A DNA stretch of 64,000 nt. It comes from Acidobacteriota bacterium (lineage in GTDB: Bacteria > Acidobacteriota > Terriglobia > Acidiferrales > UBA7541). The stretch spans positions 278,993 to 342,992 of the forward strand of contig JABCZG010000002.1 in NCBI GenBank assembly GCA_013289835.1, given 5' to 3'. A program made the position numbers and the translations under genes. Shown here in pieces: positions 14,494-24,183 of this stretch (positions are counted from its first letter, which is position 1; the number at the start of each line of letters is the position of its first letter). The notes below the pieces were generated by a model, which did no database searches, was not told the origin of the DNA, and worked only from the letters and a program-made list of their open reading frames with translations.

Positions 14494-16797
14494 ATGACAA
14501 CTGTAGCAAAAGCCGGAAGATACGAGATCGTGAGCGAACTTGGCCGCGGCGCCATGGGTGTCGTTTATAAGGCCATGGACCCGGTCATTGGGCGCACGGT
14601 CGCGGTGAAGACCATCCGGCTGAGCGAAGAGGGCACGGGGCTTTCGCGTCCGGAACTGCTGACGCGGTTCCAGACCGAAGCGCGCGCCGCGGGATTGCTG
14701 ACCCATCCGAACATTGTGGTGGTGTTCGACGCTGGCGAAGAAGACGGACTGTACTACATCACCATGGAATTGGTGGAAGGCAAGAGCTTGCAGGCGCTGC
14801 TTGATGGCGGTCACGCGTTTCCGCTGCCGCGCACGCTGCGCATCATGGAACAAACATGTAGCGCGCTGCAATTCGCGCACGAGCGCAACGTGGTGCATCG
14901 CGACATCAAGCCGGCGAACTTGATGCTTACTGCCGACGACACGGTGAAGGTGACGGACTTCGGCACTGCCAAGATTCTGCAGTTCGGCACAGTACAGCAA
15001 ACGGCCCACGTTATGGGCACTCCGAGCTACATGTCGCCGGAACAGGTGAAGGGCCGCGCGGTGGATGGCCGCAGCGATATTTTTTCGCTGGGCGTGATGC
15101 TGTACGAAATGGTCACGGGCGAAAAACCTTTCCCCGGACAGAACATCACCACGGTGATTTATAAGATCGTGAACGAGGATCCCGTTCCTCCGCGGCAAAT
15201 CGATCCGTCCATCCATCCTGGAATCAGCGCGGTGGTGATGCGTGCGCTGGCCAAGGAACCGGAGCAGCGATACCAAAACTGCCGGGAAATGCTTGAGGAT
15301 TTGAAGAATTACCGTTCCATGGCCCCGTCGGGAGGGAACCCCCAATCGACGATGATGATGGGGAGCGGCTCTCCGGCGGCCACACTGGTTTCGAATAACG
15401 TAGGCGGCCGCGGGTTTGCGGGTGAAGATCCAGCGCTGGCGGCAACGGCGCGCTCGTTGAACTCGCGGACATCCAGCCCAGGGCAGACGCCGGTGATCCG
15501 GCGGACGGGAGCGATCGCACCCGTTCAGGAACCGCCGAAAAAGAAGAGCGTCATCGGAACAATTTTCATTGCGATGCTGCTCATGGGATTCATCGCGTAC
15601 GGAGCGATCAAAATAAAACCGGTGTTTGAAGCCGCTCGTGAACTTCATGATGCGCAAAAGAGCGGCGCAAGCTTGCCGGCGCCGGCGACTACGGTAAGTT
15701 CTCCCGACACCGCGGCGACCAACACCGCTGGAACCGACGCCCCCTCGCAGCCAAAGGATTCTTCCGCTGGAGCGGTGCCGCCGGTCGCAGAAGCAAAATC
15801 CGTTGAGCCCAAACCGGCCGAAGTAATTCCCGAAAAGCCCGCACCCAAGAAACCGGACAATTCGCTGAGCCCCAAAGCAGCGGAATACAAGGGCCGCATC
15901 GAACAAGTGATTTCCGAACGTGGATTGAATGGCCGCGCGAGAATTCAAGGCGCCGGCAACACTCTTACGCTGGCGGGAAAGCTGCGGCCTTCCGAACATG
16001 GCGATCTTCTGAAATTTCTGCGGAACGCTCCGTCCGATGTCCGCGTGATTGACCACATCGAGTACGATGACGCGCCGGTTGCCGCCACTGGCAATGGCAG
16101 CACGGACGACGGTGGGCACCCGGTTCCGGAAGCGGGACGCGGCGCGATCCACGTGGTGACGGACGTGATTGGCGCAACAGCCATTCTGCACGGGCCAGCG
16201 GGCCACGTACTCAACAAGTGCGAGACGCCCTGCAGCTTTAACAATTTGAATCCCGCGCAGTATGGGCTCGAAGTGCAGAAAGATGGTTACCAGTCCGTGC
16301 AGACGGCGCTGCAAGTGAAGAAGGACGTCGCGCTGGACCAGAAGATCAGGCTGGAGTCACTCGTCAAAGGAATTTACGTCAGCACGCAGCCACAGGGAGC
16401 GGATGTGTTCATCAATGGAGCGAAGCAGTCCGGGCAAACCCCGGTCACGCTGCCGCTTGCGCCCGGGCAATACAATCTTGTGCTGCGGCTCTCTGGTTTT
16501 GAAGCGTACGCCGGTGGGATTCAGGTCAAAGACAACATTCAGACACAGCTCAATGTGGCGCTGACCGAAAAATCGGCTTCACACGTCGCGTGGGCTCAGG
16601 TCTCCAGCAATCCGAAAGGCGCGGAGATCATCGTGGATGGCGCCTCCACGGGCCAGTTTACGCCAGCCCGCATCCAGATTCCTTCGGGACTCCGCACGAT
16701 TACGCTTCGACTGAACGGATACCAACAGGAGAAGCGAACCGTGCAGGTGACCGAAGGTGGCACGGTCCCAATTGAAGCGACTCTCCATCAGAAATAG
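14494..16797 (+). CDS. Transmembrane Ser/Thr protein kinase with PEGA repeats
   Basis: 767 residues. Kinase domain 10-275: glycine loop GRGAMGVV (17-24), Lys39 in AVK, catalytic HRDIKPAN (135-142), DFG at 155-157, then MGTPSYMSPEQV. A linker leads to a membrane helix at about 352-372 (IFIAMLLMGFIAYGAIKI). The extracytoplasmic part has an Ala/Pro/Lys-rich spacer, a BON-like segment (about 465-530, AEYKGRIEQVISERGLNG) and three PEGA repeats (IHVVTDVIGATAILHGP, IYVSTQPQGADVFINGA, AQVSSNPKGAEIIVDGA). Such receptors sense periplasmic or cell-wall ligands and phosphorylate cytoplasmic targets. Ribosome site GAAGGA. A PP2C phosphatase and FHA protein that could be partners lie at 28219-29797. Confidence 0.93.
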   Translation: MTTVAKAGRYEIVSELGRGAMGVVYKAMDPVIGRTVAVKTIRLSEEGTGLSRPELLTRFQTEARAAGLLTHPNIVVVFDAGEEDGLYYITMELVEGKSLQALLDGGHAFPLPRTLRIMEQTCSALQFAHERNVVHRDIKPANLMLTADDTVKVTDFGTAKILQFGTVQQTAHVMGTPSYMSPEQVKGRAVDGRSDIFSLGVMLYEMVTGEKPFPGQNITTVIYKIVNEDPVPPRQIDPSIHPGISAVVMRALAKEPEQRYQNCREMLEDLKNYRSMAPSGGNPQSTMMMGSGSPAATLVSNNVGGRGFAGEDPALAATARSLNSRTSSPGQTPVIRRTGAIAPVQEPPKKKSVIGTIFIAMLLMGFIAYGAIKIKPVFEAARELHDAQKSGASLPAPATTVSSPDTAATNTAGTDAPSQPKDSSAGAVPPVAEAKSVEPKPAEVIPEKPAPKKPDNSLSPKAAEYKGRIEQVISERGLNGRARIQGAGNTLTLAGKLRPSEHGDLLKFLRNAPSDVRVIDHIEYDDAPVAATGNGSTDDGGHPVPEAGRGAIHVVTDVIGATAILHGPAGHVLNKCETPCSFNNLNPAQYGLEVQKDGYQSVQTALQVKKDVALDQKIRLESLVKGIYVSTQPQGADVFINGAKQSGQTPVTLPLAPGQYNLVLRLSGFEAYAGGIQVKDNIQTQLNVALTEKSASHVAWAQVSSNPKGAEIIVDGASTGQFTPARIQIPSGLRTITLRLNGYQQEKRTVQVTEGGTVPIEATLHQK

Positions 16798-16972
16798 TTT
16801 CGTCTCACCGCCAAAACTCTGCCGATTCCGGCAGGCAAGTCGCTCCGGGAACGCACAGAACCCATTCCCAAACCGTAACCTTTTGTTACATTAGACGATC
16901 CTTAGTTCTAGAACCACCGTTGATTTATGCTAAATCTAAAGGACTTAGCGCCATTTCCATCAGGCCGGAGGC

Positions 16973-19729
16973 GTGCTTGCTTTCTTTGTTGGGAGTACCA
17001 GCCCCTCGCGAGAAGGTTGCGGAATAGGGGCGGGGTCACACCGAGTGCTCGTCAGGCATAGGCTGGCGGCAGCGAGGAAAGTGGAGACGTTCTTGGCAAA
17101 TCGGGCAATACTTTCGGTTCAGAAACCAAATCGTGCGGCAACGTCGAAAGCCAGCGGGGATTCGACGCCGCGCGTGTCTGCTCGCCCCCTTTCCAGTGGA
17201 GCCTCCCGGCTTGCAACGGTTACCCTTGACCAGAGGACCATCGAGCTGCAGAAGGCCCTGCGAAACCTGCATATGCTTCTGCGCTCGGAGCGCTTGTACG
17301 AAAAGAATCATCCGATCCGGCTGGACAGTCTGGACAGCGCGTACGATTCCATCCGTAGTGCTACGGAGAATCTTGGCGGGCTGGAAATTCGCGTGGAGCG
17401 CGGCGGCCTGGTCGTGCCGAGGGTCAGCGACGGCCATTTGCCGGATTCGCGCGGAGAGATGCAGGCCCTTGCGGCCGATCTACAGCGCGCGGAAATCCAC
17501 ACGCTGGTCTTCTCCAAAAAGTTCCATGTAGGCGAACTGGACACGCTCGCGAAACTGGCGAAGGCTTCGTTGCTAAGATCGGAAGAGCCCACGAAGGACG
17601 GAAACAGTGGTTGGTGGCTGGCGCGGCTTCTGGAGAATCGCGTGGAAGGCATTGCGGTGAATTCGCATACGGAGCGGCGCGTGGACACGGTGCTGGCGAG
17701 TCTGATCGCCGCGCTGGTGGCGTACGGCGGGCATTCTCCGAGCGAGACGGCCGAGTTGCCGATTCAAGCGCCGAGCTTCGATGACCTCGTAAATAGCCTG
17801 CGCTTGCTGGCCAAGCTGACTCCACCTCTAGAAACGGCTCGTGGTCTTTCGCCGGAAGAAGCAGCACGCGCGATTCACGGAGCGATGGAAGAAGCCAGCC
17901 GCGACAGCGTGCGCATGCTGCTCAGCTCCGTCTCACAATATTCTCCGACGGAAGGCGAGCGGCCGCAGCCATATTTGCAGCGCCTTTCGGAAGACCTGAT
18001 TTTTGAGTTTCTCAGCGCGGAATTTTCGAATGGAACCCTCACGCCTACGAACGTGCGCCCGACGTTCAATCGCTTTAGCGATGTGATCGTGAACGCCGGA
18101 GGATATTCTGGTCCGCACTCTTCGCAGCATCTTTCGTCGCTCGCGGTTACCTGGGCGACGGATACGCATCGCGAACAGATGATCGATCGCTTCTGGCTGG
18201 AGCTGCCTCCGCGGGAAAAATCCGCCGTCCTGCGCGGGCCGGATGTCTGGTGCGTTCCGGTGGCAGCGCTGCGGCAGACCCTGGGACAGCTGGCCGACGC
18301 CGGAGCCGATGCTCCGCGGCGTGAAGCTCGCAACATCGTTCTGAATTATGCCCGGCGCATCGAACATGTGGATGTTTCCGCCAGGCGCTCCGTCGCTGCG
18401 GGACTCAATGAACTGAATTCCATTATCGAATCGTTGTGGCCCAATCAATTGCCGGAGGACCTCAGCCGCGGCGCGATGAAGGCCTTGGACAAAGAGACAG
18501 TTCCTGAAACCGCGGCGTTGCTCGCGGCCTTCCTGGAATCCTTGGGCCGCATCGCTGTGAATCGCGGCGACTTCGCCGGATTCGAAACCATCCTGACCGG
18601 ACTCGAGCGCGTGCCGCAAGACAAAGAGCACGACCACATGGCTGCGTTGGCGAACCGGCTCGTCGCTCAGGATCGCTGGCTTTTGCTGGTGGATGCCGCG
18701 CTAGCGAATCGGCCGCTCGATCCCGTTTTGCCCCGGCTGTTGCAGCGCGATCCGGAACGCCTGCTCGACCGCCTGACTTTGCTCCTTACAGAACCACGCG
18801 GCGCGGAAATGGTAGCGGCGATGGCGCGCCTCCTGCGCACGATTGGCGTCCCGGTTCTGAATTTGCTCGAAACGCGGCTCTACGAAGCACGCCGCCAGCG
18901 CGTAACCGCTGCCATCAAGCTTCTGGCGGCCGCGGACGCGGAGCGTCTGCTGCGCGGCCTCGCTCGCGCCATGGCGAGCTGGGAATGGAACCTTCAGGAT
19001 TTGGCGGTGAGCGAGCTTTCGCGGCCGGCCAATGCTGGTTCGGCGCAAAGCGCTGCTTTTGTGTTCTCTGCCATTCTCGCCGACGCGCATCCGATGGTCG
19101 TTCCCATGATGATTGACCAGATCGGCCTGGCGCAGGAGGCCACTGCGATACCGCAATTGATGGAAATCGCGGCTGGCGAACATGAGGTGTTGCGCGACCA
19201 ATTCGTGCGCATCAAAGCTATTGAAGCGCTGGGCCGCATGCACGCTGCGGAAGCCGCCGAGCTTCTTCGCATGCTGGCCGAAAGCCGCGAAGGTCTCGCG
19301 TATGCAGAACCCTCAGGTTTGCGCGCGGCAGCGGAAGATGCGCTGGCGATGATTGAGAACCGGCCATCGTTCAAGCAAGCGATGGCGGCGTTTGGCGCGC
19401 CCGGACAATCGAGCTCCAGCTACAACATTCCTCGTCGGTACGTTCGTGTTCCTTTGGAATCACCGCTGCGCGCGCAGATCGAAGGCGCGCCTGCGGGTCT
19501 CGCTCGCGTAAAAACGATCAGCCTGGGCGGCGCGTATTTGGAATCGCCGCGGAAGCTCGCAGTCGGCGACTCGATCAAACTCGAAGTTCGCGCCGGCCTG
19601 CGCAAAATCAATTTCACCGCCGTCGTCCGCAATATCGGCCCGGATGGCAGCGGCGTCGAGTTCGTCCACATGCGCGACGAGGATCGCGAAAAGCTTCGCA
19701 GGCTCGTCCAGCGCCATCTGCAACTCTAG
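16973..19729 (+). CDS. Large HEAT-like repeat protein with C-terminal PilZ domain
   Basis: Up to 918 residues. The start is uncertain: the frame opens with a GTG at 16973 without a clear ribosome site and the first recognisable sequence (LDQRTIELQKALRNLHMLL) begins near residue 84. The middle is helical and repeat-like (AIPQLMEIAAGEHEVLRDQ, KAIEALGRMHAAEAAELL resemble HEAT repeats). Residues about 818-918 are a PilZ domain: RRYVRVPLESPLRAQIEG, ISLGGAYLES, VRNIGPDGSGVEFVHM, with the RxxxR and D/NxSxxG-like signature (here SLGGAYL), so c-di-GMP binding is possible though the first signature residue is changed. Follows the PEGA kinase by 175 bp. Confidence 0.7.
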   Translation: MLAFFVGSTSPSREGCGIGAGSHRVLVRHRLAAARKVETFLANRAILSVQKPNRAATSKASGDSTPRVSARPLSSGASRLATVTLDQRTIELQKALRNLHMLLRSERLYEKNHPIRLDSLDSAYDSIRSATENLGGLEIRVERGGLVVPRVSDGHLPDSRGEMQALAADLQRAEIHTLVFSKKFHVGELDTLAKLAKASLLRSEEPTKDGNSGWWLARLLENRVEGIAVNSHTERRVDTVLASLIAALVAYGGHSPSETAELPIQAPSFDDLVNSLRLLAKLTPPLETARGLSPEEAARAIHGAMEEASRDSVRMLLSSVSQYSPTEGERPQPYLQRLSEDLIFEFLSAEFSNGTLTPTNVRPTFNRFSDVIVNAGGYSGPHSSQHLSSLAVTWATDTHREQMIDRFWLELPPREKSAVLRGPDVWCVPVAALRQTLGQLADAGADAPRREARNIVLNYARRIEHVDVSARRSVAAGLNELNSIIESLWPNQLPEDLSRGAMKALDKETVPETAALLAAFLESLGRIAVNRGDFAGFETILTGLERVPQDKEHDHMAALANRLVAQDRWLLLVDAALANRPLDPVLPRLLQRDPERLLDRLTLLLTEPRGAEMVAAMARLLRTIGVPVLNLLETRLYEARRQRVTAAIKLLAAADAERLLRGLARAMASWEWNLQDLAVSELSRPANAGSAQSAAFVFSAILADAHPMVVPMMIDQIGLAQEATAIPQLMEIAAGEHEVLRDQFVRIKAIEALGRMHAAEAAELLRMLAESREGLAYAEPSGLRAAAEDALAMIENRPSFKQAMAAFGAPGQSSSSYNIPRRYVRVPLESPLRAQIEGAPAGLARVKTISLGGAYLESPRKLAVGDSIKLEVRAGLRKINFTAVVRNIGPDGSGVEFVHMRDEDREKLRRLVQRHLQL

Positions 19730-20119
19730 CCGCGCCTCCTTGCAAGTCTTCCTCTCCAGCAGTCGGTAGCAATCCCACACTAATTTCAAGCCTCCGCTTC
19801 TATCAAGCATGACGACAAGCAGCGACATCTTTATTCTTCGGCGCGGATTCGCATCTTGTCGCTTGCCAGTCTTGCAGCACTAAGCCATTCTTCGCTGGTC
19901 CTGGCGACGTCGCGGAAGGGAGACCGCTGCTCCAAGAATCTGCCGGCGTATCTTTTTCCGAAAAGGCTTGGCTCTGCGACGACGAGCGGGAAGTTTTCAG
20001 TTGAAAGCAGCACGGTATTGCAGTAAAAGCCGAATATTCAATTGCGTAGGATGTAAAGGGCGGCGTGCCGCCACCGCTAGGGGTAGCGGGAGTTTCATCG
20101 GTGCCTAAAGGGAGGACTC
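19730..20119. other. 390-bp intergenic region
   Basis: Holds a 60-codon open frame on the minus strand (19831-20013) without a ribosome site or recognisable sequence, which I do not accept as a gene. A GC-rich hairpin GGCGGCGTGCCGCC lies at about 20059-20072. GGGAGGA just before 20120 is the ribosome site of the next gene. Confidence 0.35.
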
Positions 20120-23100
20120 ATGCAACGCAGGCAGGGTGTGTGTGTGTTAACGGCTTTACGTATTATGCTGGCAGGAATCACATTGTGCGTGCTGTTGCTG
20201 GGCATGGCCACAAACATTTCAGCCCAAGGTGTAAATACCTCGACGCTTTCGGGAACCGTGGTCGATCCGCAAGGCCTGGGGGTCAAAGGGGCGAAGATTA
20301 CGCTCACCAATGCGAATACCGGCGCCACGCGCGGTACCGTCGCCGATGACGCCGGCCACTACAATTTTGTGGGGCTTCCTCCCGGCAAGTACACCATGAG
20401 CGTTGACGGCGGAGGGGGGTTCGCGGTCTACCAGAATGCTTCGATCGTGCTGACCGTCGGCGAAGGCGCCAACTTCGACCCGCGTCTCGACCTTCGCGGG
20501 CAACAGCAGAGCATCACGGTGACCACCGAAACCGCGCCGATCGAGACTACCAAAACGGAAGTCTCCGATACTGTGGAGCAGCGCCGCATTGACAATCTGC
20601 CGATCAATGGCCGCAATTACATCAATTTTACGCTTACGAATTCGCAGACCACGCGCGACATGGCTCCCACCATTGGGCCTGCTCCCAATAGCGGCTTGAG
20701 CATCGGCGGGGCACGCGCCCGTGGAAACCTGGTCAGCGTGGACGGCGCCGACGCCGGCGACAATTCCATCAACGGAATCCGTTCCACGATTTCCCAGGAA
20801 GGCGTCCAGGAATTCCAGCTGATCCTCAGCAATTACAACGCGGAGTACGGGCGCGCCACCGGCGGCGTCATCAACATTGTGACCAAAAGCGGCGGGAACG
20901 AATTTCACGGCGATGCCTTTGGCTACCTGAGGAACAAGGCGTTTCAGGCGCGCAATGCGTTTTCCGGGGAAGTGGATCCGACGACGGGCAACCTGGACCC
21001 AGTTAAGCAGGCCTACACTCGCACGCAAAGCGGGCTGACGTTTGGCGGACCAATCAAGAAAGATAAGACCTTTTATTTCTTTTCCTACGAATACACGCAG
21101 CGCGAAGAGACCGGGTTTTCCAGCATCGGCGCCGGAAATTTTGGGCTGACCACGGGCATCGTCTCGCCTTGTATTCCGTTTCCCCTGACTCTTACAAGCA
21201 GTCAACTGGCGTTTTACCAGGGCGCCTTCGCGGCCGCTGGTTGCAATGCGTCGCTCGAGCAAGCGGTGGCGCTTACGGCCGCAGGGTCAAATGTGGCGAT
21301 CAACGGTGACATGAACAAGAATGTGGATGGGTCCACGGTTCCGATTTCATCCGCTCTTCTTGGAATTCCGGGAGCACTGGGCTCCAAGTTCTTCCCGATT
21401 CCCGTGCCTTGCCCGCTATCCACACAAGTGAACAGCGTGGTGTGCCTTCCGGTTGGGTCCGGAGTGCCTCTGGGCATCGGGACAGGGCTCGTGCCTTTGC
21501 CGGCTTCGTATGTGGCGCTGAACTCGATCCGGGGAAACTATCCGGTCGAGGAGAAGACCAGTTTGTGGTCCGCGCGCATCGATCAGCGCTGGAACAATCG
21601 CAATACCTCGTTTCTTCGCGTGGGCGTTTCTCCATCGCTGGTCACGGGCCTGCCTTCTACCTCGCAGAACCAGGTCTTCGGACAGAATTCCGGCTCTCGC
21701 GCTGGCTACAGCCAGTCGCGGGACCTCGATTTCACGTTCCAGCATGACACCATCGTCAGCGACACGGCCTTCAATGAGTTCCGCATGCAGGTGGCGCGCC
21801 GCGGTCTGCACTTTGGATTTTCCCAAGAGCCAGGGGGCGATCAGATTGGCGTGAACATCCCAGGAACCGCCTACTTCGGCCGCGAACCATATTCACCGGT
21901 GGACCGCATTGAGCGCCGGTTCGAATTCACGGACAACGTGAGCATCATCCGCGGCAAGCACACGTTTAAGATGGGCGGCGATGTGAACGTCATTCAACTG
22001 CGCTCTTCCAAACAGCAGATCTTCCAGCTGGACTTCGGCGGCGACGTCAATTTTGGCGGAATCTCGCTTGGCGCAGGTACTCCCGACACCACCGGTCTCC
22101 AGTCTTACGGGCTCGGCACGCCGATCACCTACATTCAAGGCATTGGCACTTCCAATCAGCCCTTCGACAATCTGCCCCTCGGTTTTTTCTGGCAGGACAG
22201 CTGGCGCGTTAAACCACGCGTGACCATCAATTATGGTGTGCGCTATGACGTGGAAATCACACCGCTTTTCGCGCCGCTGCCGGGCATCAACGGAGCCGCC
22301 GAACAGGCCTTGGGCGTCGTGGAGGGAATTCCACGCGACTACAAGAATGTTGCGCCGCGCTTCGGCATCGCCTGGGATCCAGCAGGAAACGGCAAGACCG
22401 TTATCCGCGCGGGCTACGGCCTGTTTTACGACCACCCATTGCTGGCAGTCGCGTTCGACTCCGCAACCGCGGATGGCGGGCGTTCCACGCAGTTGCTTTC
22501 CACAGGCGGCCTTGCTTCCGCCTGCGGTTTACTGCCGCCGCCGGCTCCTCCGGTGTGCGGAAATGGATTCGACTCCCCGACAAATTTGAACGGCTCCTCC
22601 ATTTTCCAGGGCGCGCTCAACGCGAATTCGATTTATCCGGCATTTCCCACATCACTGACCCTCGGGTATGAGCCCAGTCAGCAACGCTTCAATCCATTTG
22701 CCGCGGGCTCGCTCTTTGCCAACCAGAATTATCTTGCTGCGGGATTCCCGCTCCCTATTCTGCCGTTCGATCTTCCGGTCGCAAGGAATTTCCAATACGG
22801 CTACGCGCAGCAGGCAAATCTGACCATCGAACGCCAACTCTCTCCCTCGTGGAAGTTCAGCCTCGGCTACCAGTGGACTCGCGGCTTGCACTTGAACCAC
22901 GCACAGGACGTAAATTTCACGAACCCTGTCATCCTGGATCAAAATGCGTTTAACGCGGCTGCTTCTGGAATATCGGTCAGCAACCCCTTGACGGTAACTG
23001 CACCCTCGGCAAGTTTTGCGGCGGGCACCAACGGCCCGGGGACTTGCGGCGTGACGGTAATCGCTCCGCAAGTGCTCGGTGTACTGACGGGATGCCCACT

Positions 23101-24040
23101 CGCCGGTCAGTATCTGGGCACTGCGGCTTTTTTCAATTTCTTCCGGCCGTCCGGTCCGAATCCTTCGTTCGCCGGGTTAGTTCCCGGCGGTTACGGAGCA
23201 CAGGTGGCTCTGGCAAAGCTGGCAGGCTTCCCGGGCGGGTTCGGCGTGCCCGTGGCCTTCAACACTGTTGACGCGCAGCTTTCCGACGGCAACTCCTGGT
23301 ACAACGCGTTGACCTTCAATCTCACGAAGCGCTTTAACAATCACTTCGAGATGCTCTCAAGCTACACGTGGTCTCATTCGATTGACGACTCGACCGACTT
23401 GCAATCCACTCTCGAGCCGCAGGATGACCGCTTCTTTAACCTGGAGCGCTCCAATTCGGACAACGACCAGCGCCATCGCTGGGTCACCAGTGCGGTCTTC
23501 CAGACGGGGGCTTCGAAGTCCGGGGAAGGATTTGTCAGGCACTTCCTTTCTGATTTCACGGTCTCGCCGATTGTCGAGTTATCTTCGGGCCGGCCTTTCA
23601 ATGTCATTACCACGGAAGACACGCGCCTGGATTTCTCGGCCTCGGGGACTCGGCCTTCGCTCGGGGGAGGAACCACCTCGCCTTATATTCCAGGCGTAAT
23701 GTTCGGCGTGCCGAGCCTCTGCCTCACGAACAGTGGCGCGCCTTTCACCGTACCGGGATTCACGACGGCGGGCGCCGGATGCTTCGGCTCTCTCGGCCGC
23801 AATGCCTTCACCTTGCCGGGCTTCTTTACGTGGGATATGCGCGTCTCCCGGCGCATTCCGCTTGGCGAGCGCTTCAAGCTTGACCTGATTGCCGACGCCT
23901 TCAATCTTTTCAATCGCACCAACATCGCTGCTGTGAACCAAGTCTGCGATCCTTCCGCTGGAACGACTTGCACGGCGGGCCAGCCCACGGCGGCCTACGA
24001 TGCGCGGCAATTCCAGTTCGCTCTAAAAATGACCTGGTAG
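20120..24040 (+). CDS. Oar-like TonB-dependent outer-membrane receptor
   Basis: 1306 residues, ribosome site GGGAGGA. Signal peptide at 14-36 (RIMLAGITLCVLLLGM then SAQ). A carboxypeptidase-regulatory-like beta-sandwich follows (41-105: LSGTVVDPQGLGVKGAKITL, GHYNFVGLPPGKYTMSV), then a plug with NLPINGRNYINFTL and the GVQEFQLILSNYNAEYGRATGG block, and a long barrel ending in an aromatic residue (FALKMTW), the outer-membrane insertion signal. Such proteins are numerous in Acidobacteriota and are thought to import or bind glycans or peptides. Single gene with its own terminator; no SusD or transporter partner is nearby, so the substrate is open. Confidence 0.93.
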   Translation: MQRRQGVCVLTALRIMLAGITLCVLLLGMATNISAQGVNTSTLSGTVVDPQGLGVKGAKITLTNANTGATRGTVADDAGHYNFVGLPPGKYTMSVDGGGGFAVYQNASIVLTVGEGANFDPRLDLRGQQQSITVTTETAPIETTKTEVSDTVEQRRIDNLPINGRNYINFTLTNSQTTRDMAPTIGPAPNSGLSIGGARARGNLVSVDGADAGDNSINGIRSTISQEGVQEFQLILSNYNAEYGRATGGVINIVTKSGGNEFHGDAFGYLRNKAFQARNAFSGEVDPTTGNLDPVKQAYTRTQSGLTFGGPIKKDKTFYFFSYEYTQREETGFSSIGAGNFGLTTGIVSPCIPFPLTLTSSQLAFYQGAFAAAGCNASLEQAVALTAAGSNVAINGDMNKNVDGSTVPISSALLGIPGALGSKFFPIPVPCPLSTQVNSVVCLPVGSGVPLGIGTGLVPLPASYVALNSIRGNYPVEEKTSLWSARIDQRWNNRNTSFLRVGVSPSLVTGLPSTSQNQVFGQNSGSRAGYSQSRDLDFTFQHDTIVSDTAFNEFRMQVARRGLHFGFSQEPGGDQIGVNIPGTAYFGREPYSPVDRIERRFEFTDNVSIIRGKHTFKMGGDVNVIQLRSSKQQIFQLDFGGDVNFGGISLGAGTPDTTGLQSYGLGTPITYIQGIGTSNQPFDNLPLGFFWQDSWRVKPRVTINYGVRYDVEITPLFAPLPGINGAAEQALGVVEGIPRDYKNVAPRFGIAWDPAGNGKTVIRAGYGLFYDHPLLAVAFDSATADGGRSTQLLSTGGLASACGLLPPPAPPVCGNGFDSPTNLNGSSIFQGALNANSIYPAFPTSLTLGYEPSQQRFNPFAAGSLFANQNYLAAGFPLPILPFDLPVARNFQYGYAQQANLTIERQLSPSWKFSLGYQWTRGLHLNHAQDVNFTNPVILDQNAFNAAASGISVSNPLTVTAPSASFAAGTNGPGTCGVTVIAPQVLGVLTGCPLAGQYLGTAAFFNFFRPSGPNPSFAGLVPGGYGAQVALAKLAGFPGGFGVPVAFNTVDAQLSDGNSWYNALTFNLTKRFNNHFEMLSSYTWSHSIDDSTDLQSTLEPQDDRFFNLERSNSDNDQRHRWVTSAVFQTGASKSGEGFVRHFLSDFTVSPIVELSSGRPFNVITTEDTRLDFSASGTRPSLGGGTTSPYIPGVMFGVPSLCLTNSGAPFTVPGFTTAGAGCFGSLGRNAFTLPGFFTWDMRVSRRIPLGERFKLDLIADAFNLFNRTNIAAVNQVCDPSAGTTCTAGQPTAAYDARQFQFALKMTW

Positions 24041-24072
24041 CGGGCACCGCATTAACCTGTCTTTCCGAACCA

Positions 24073-24109
24073 AGAGGGCCCTGCGTACATGGGGCCCTCT
24101 TATTTTTTT
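24073..24109 (+). terminator. Intrinsic terminator of the TonB-dependent receptor gene
   Basis: Perfect 9-bp stem AGAGGGCCC (24073-24081) / GGGCCCTCT (24092-24100), 10-nt loop, then TATTTTTTT. Starts 33 bases after the stop codon. Confidence 0.93.
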
Positions 24110-24183
24110 CCCGCCGGTTTTCAGAACTGTGGAAGAGCGAGTAAAGTAAGGAGACCGTTTCCCGCGCACGCATTGGAGAGCGA

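Noticed and set aside
14389..16314. 641-codon open frame antisense to the PEGA kinase
   Set aside because: It is a shadow produced by GC-rich third positions of the kinase gene; the product is Arg/His-rich without any motif.
19831..20013. 60-codon minus-strand frame in the gap before the receptor gene
   Set aside because: No ribosome site, promoter or family; chance frame.
20219..21262. 347-codon frame antisense to the TonB-dependent receptor
   Set aside because: No ribosome site or recognisable domain; the plus-strand gene is certain.
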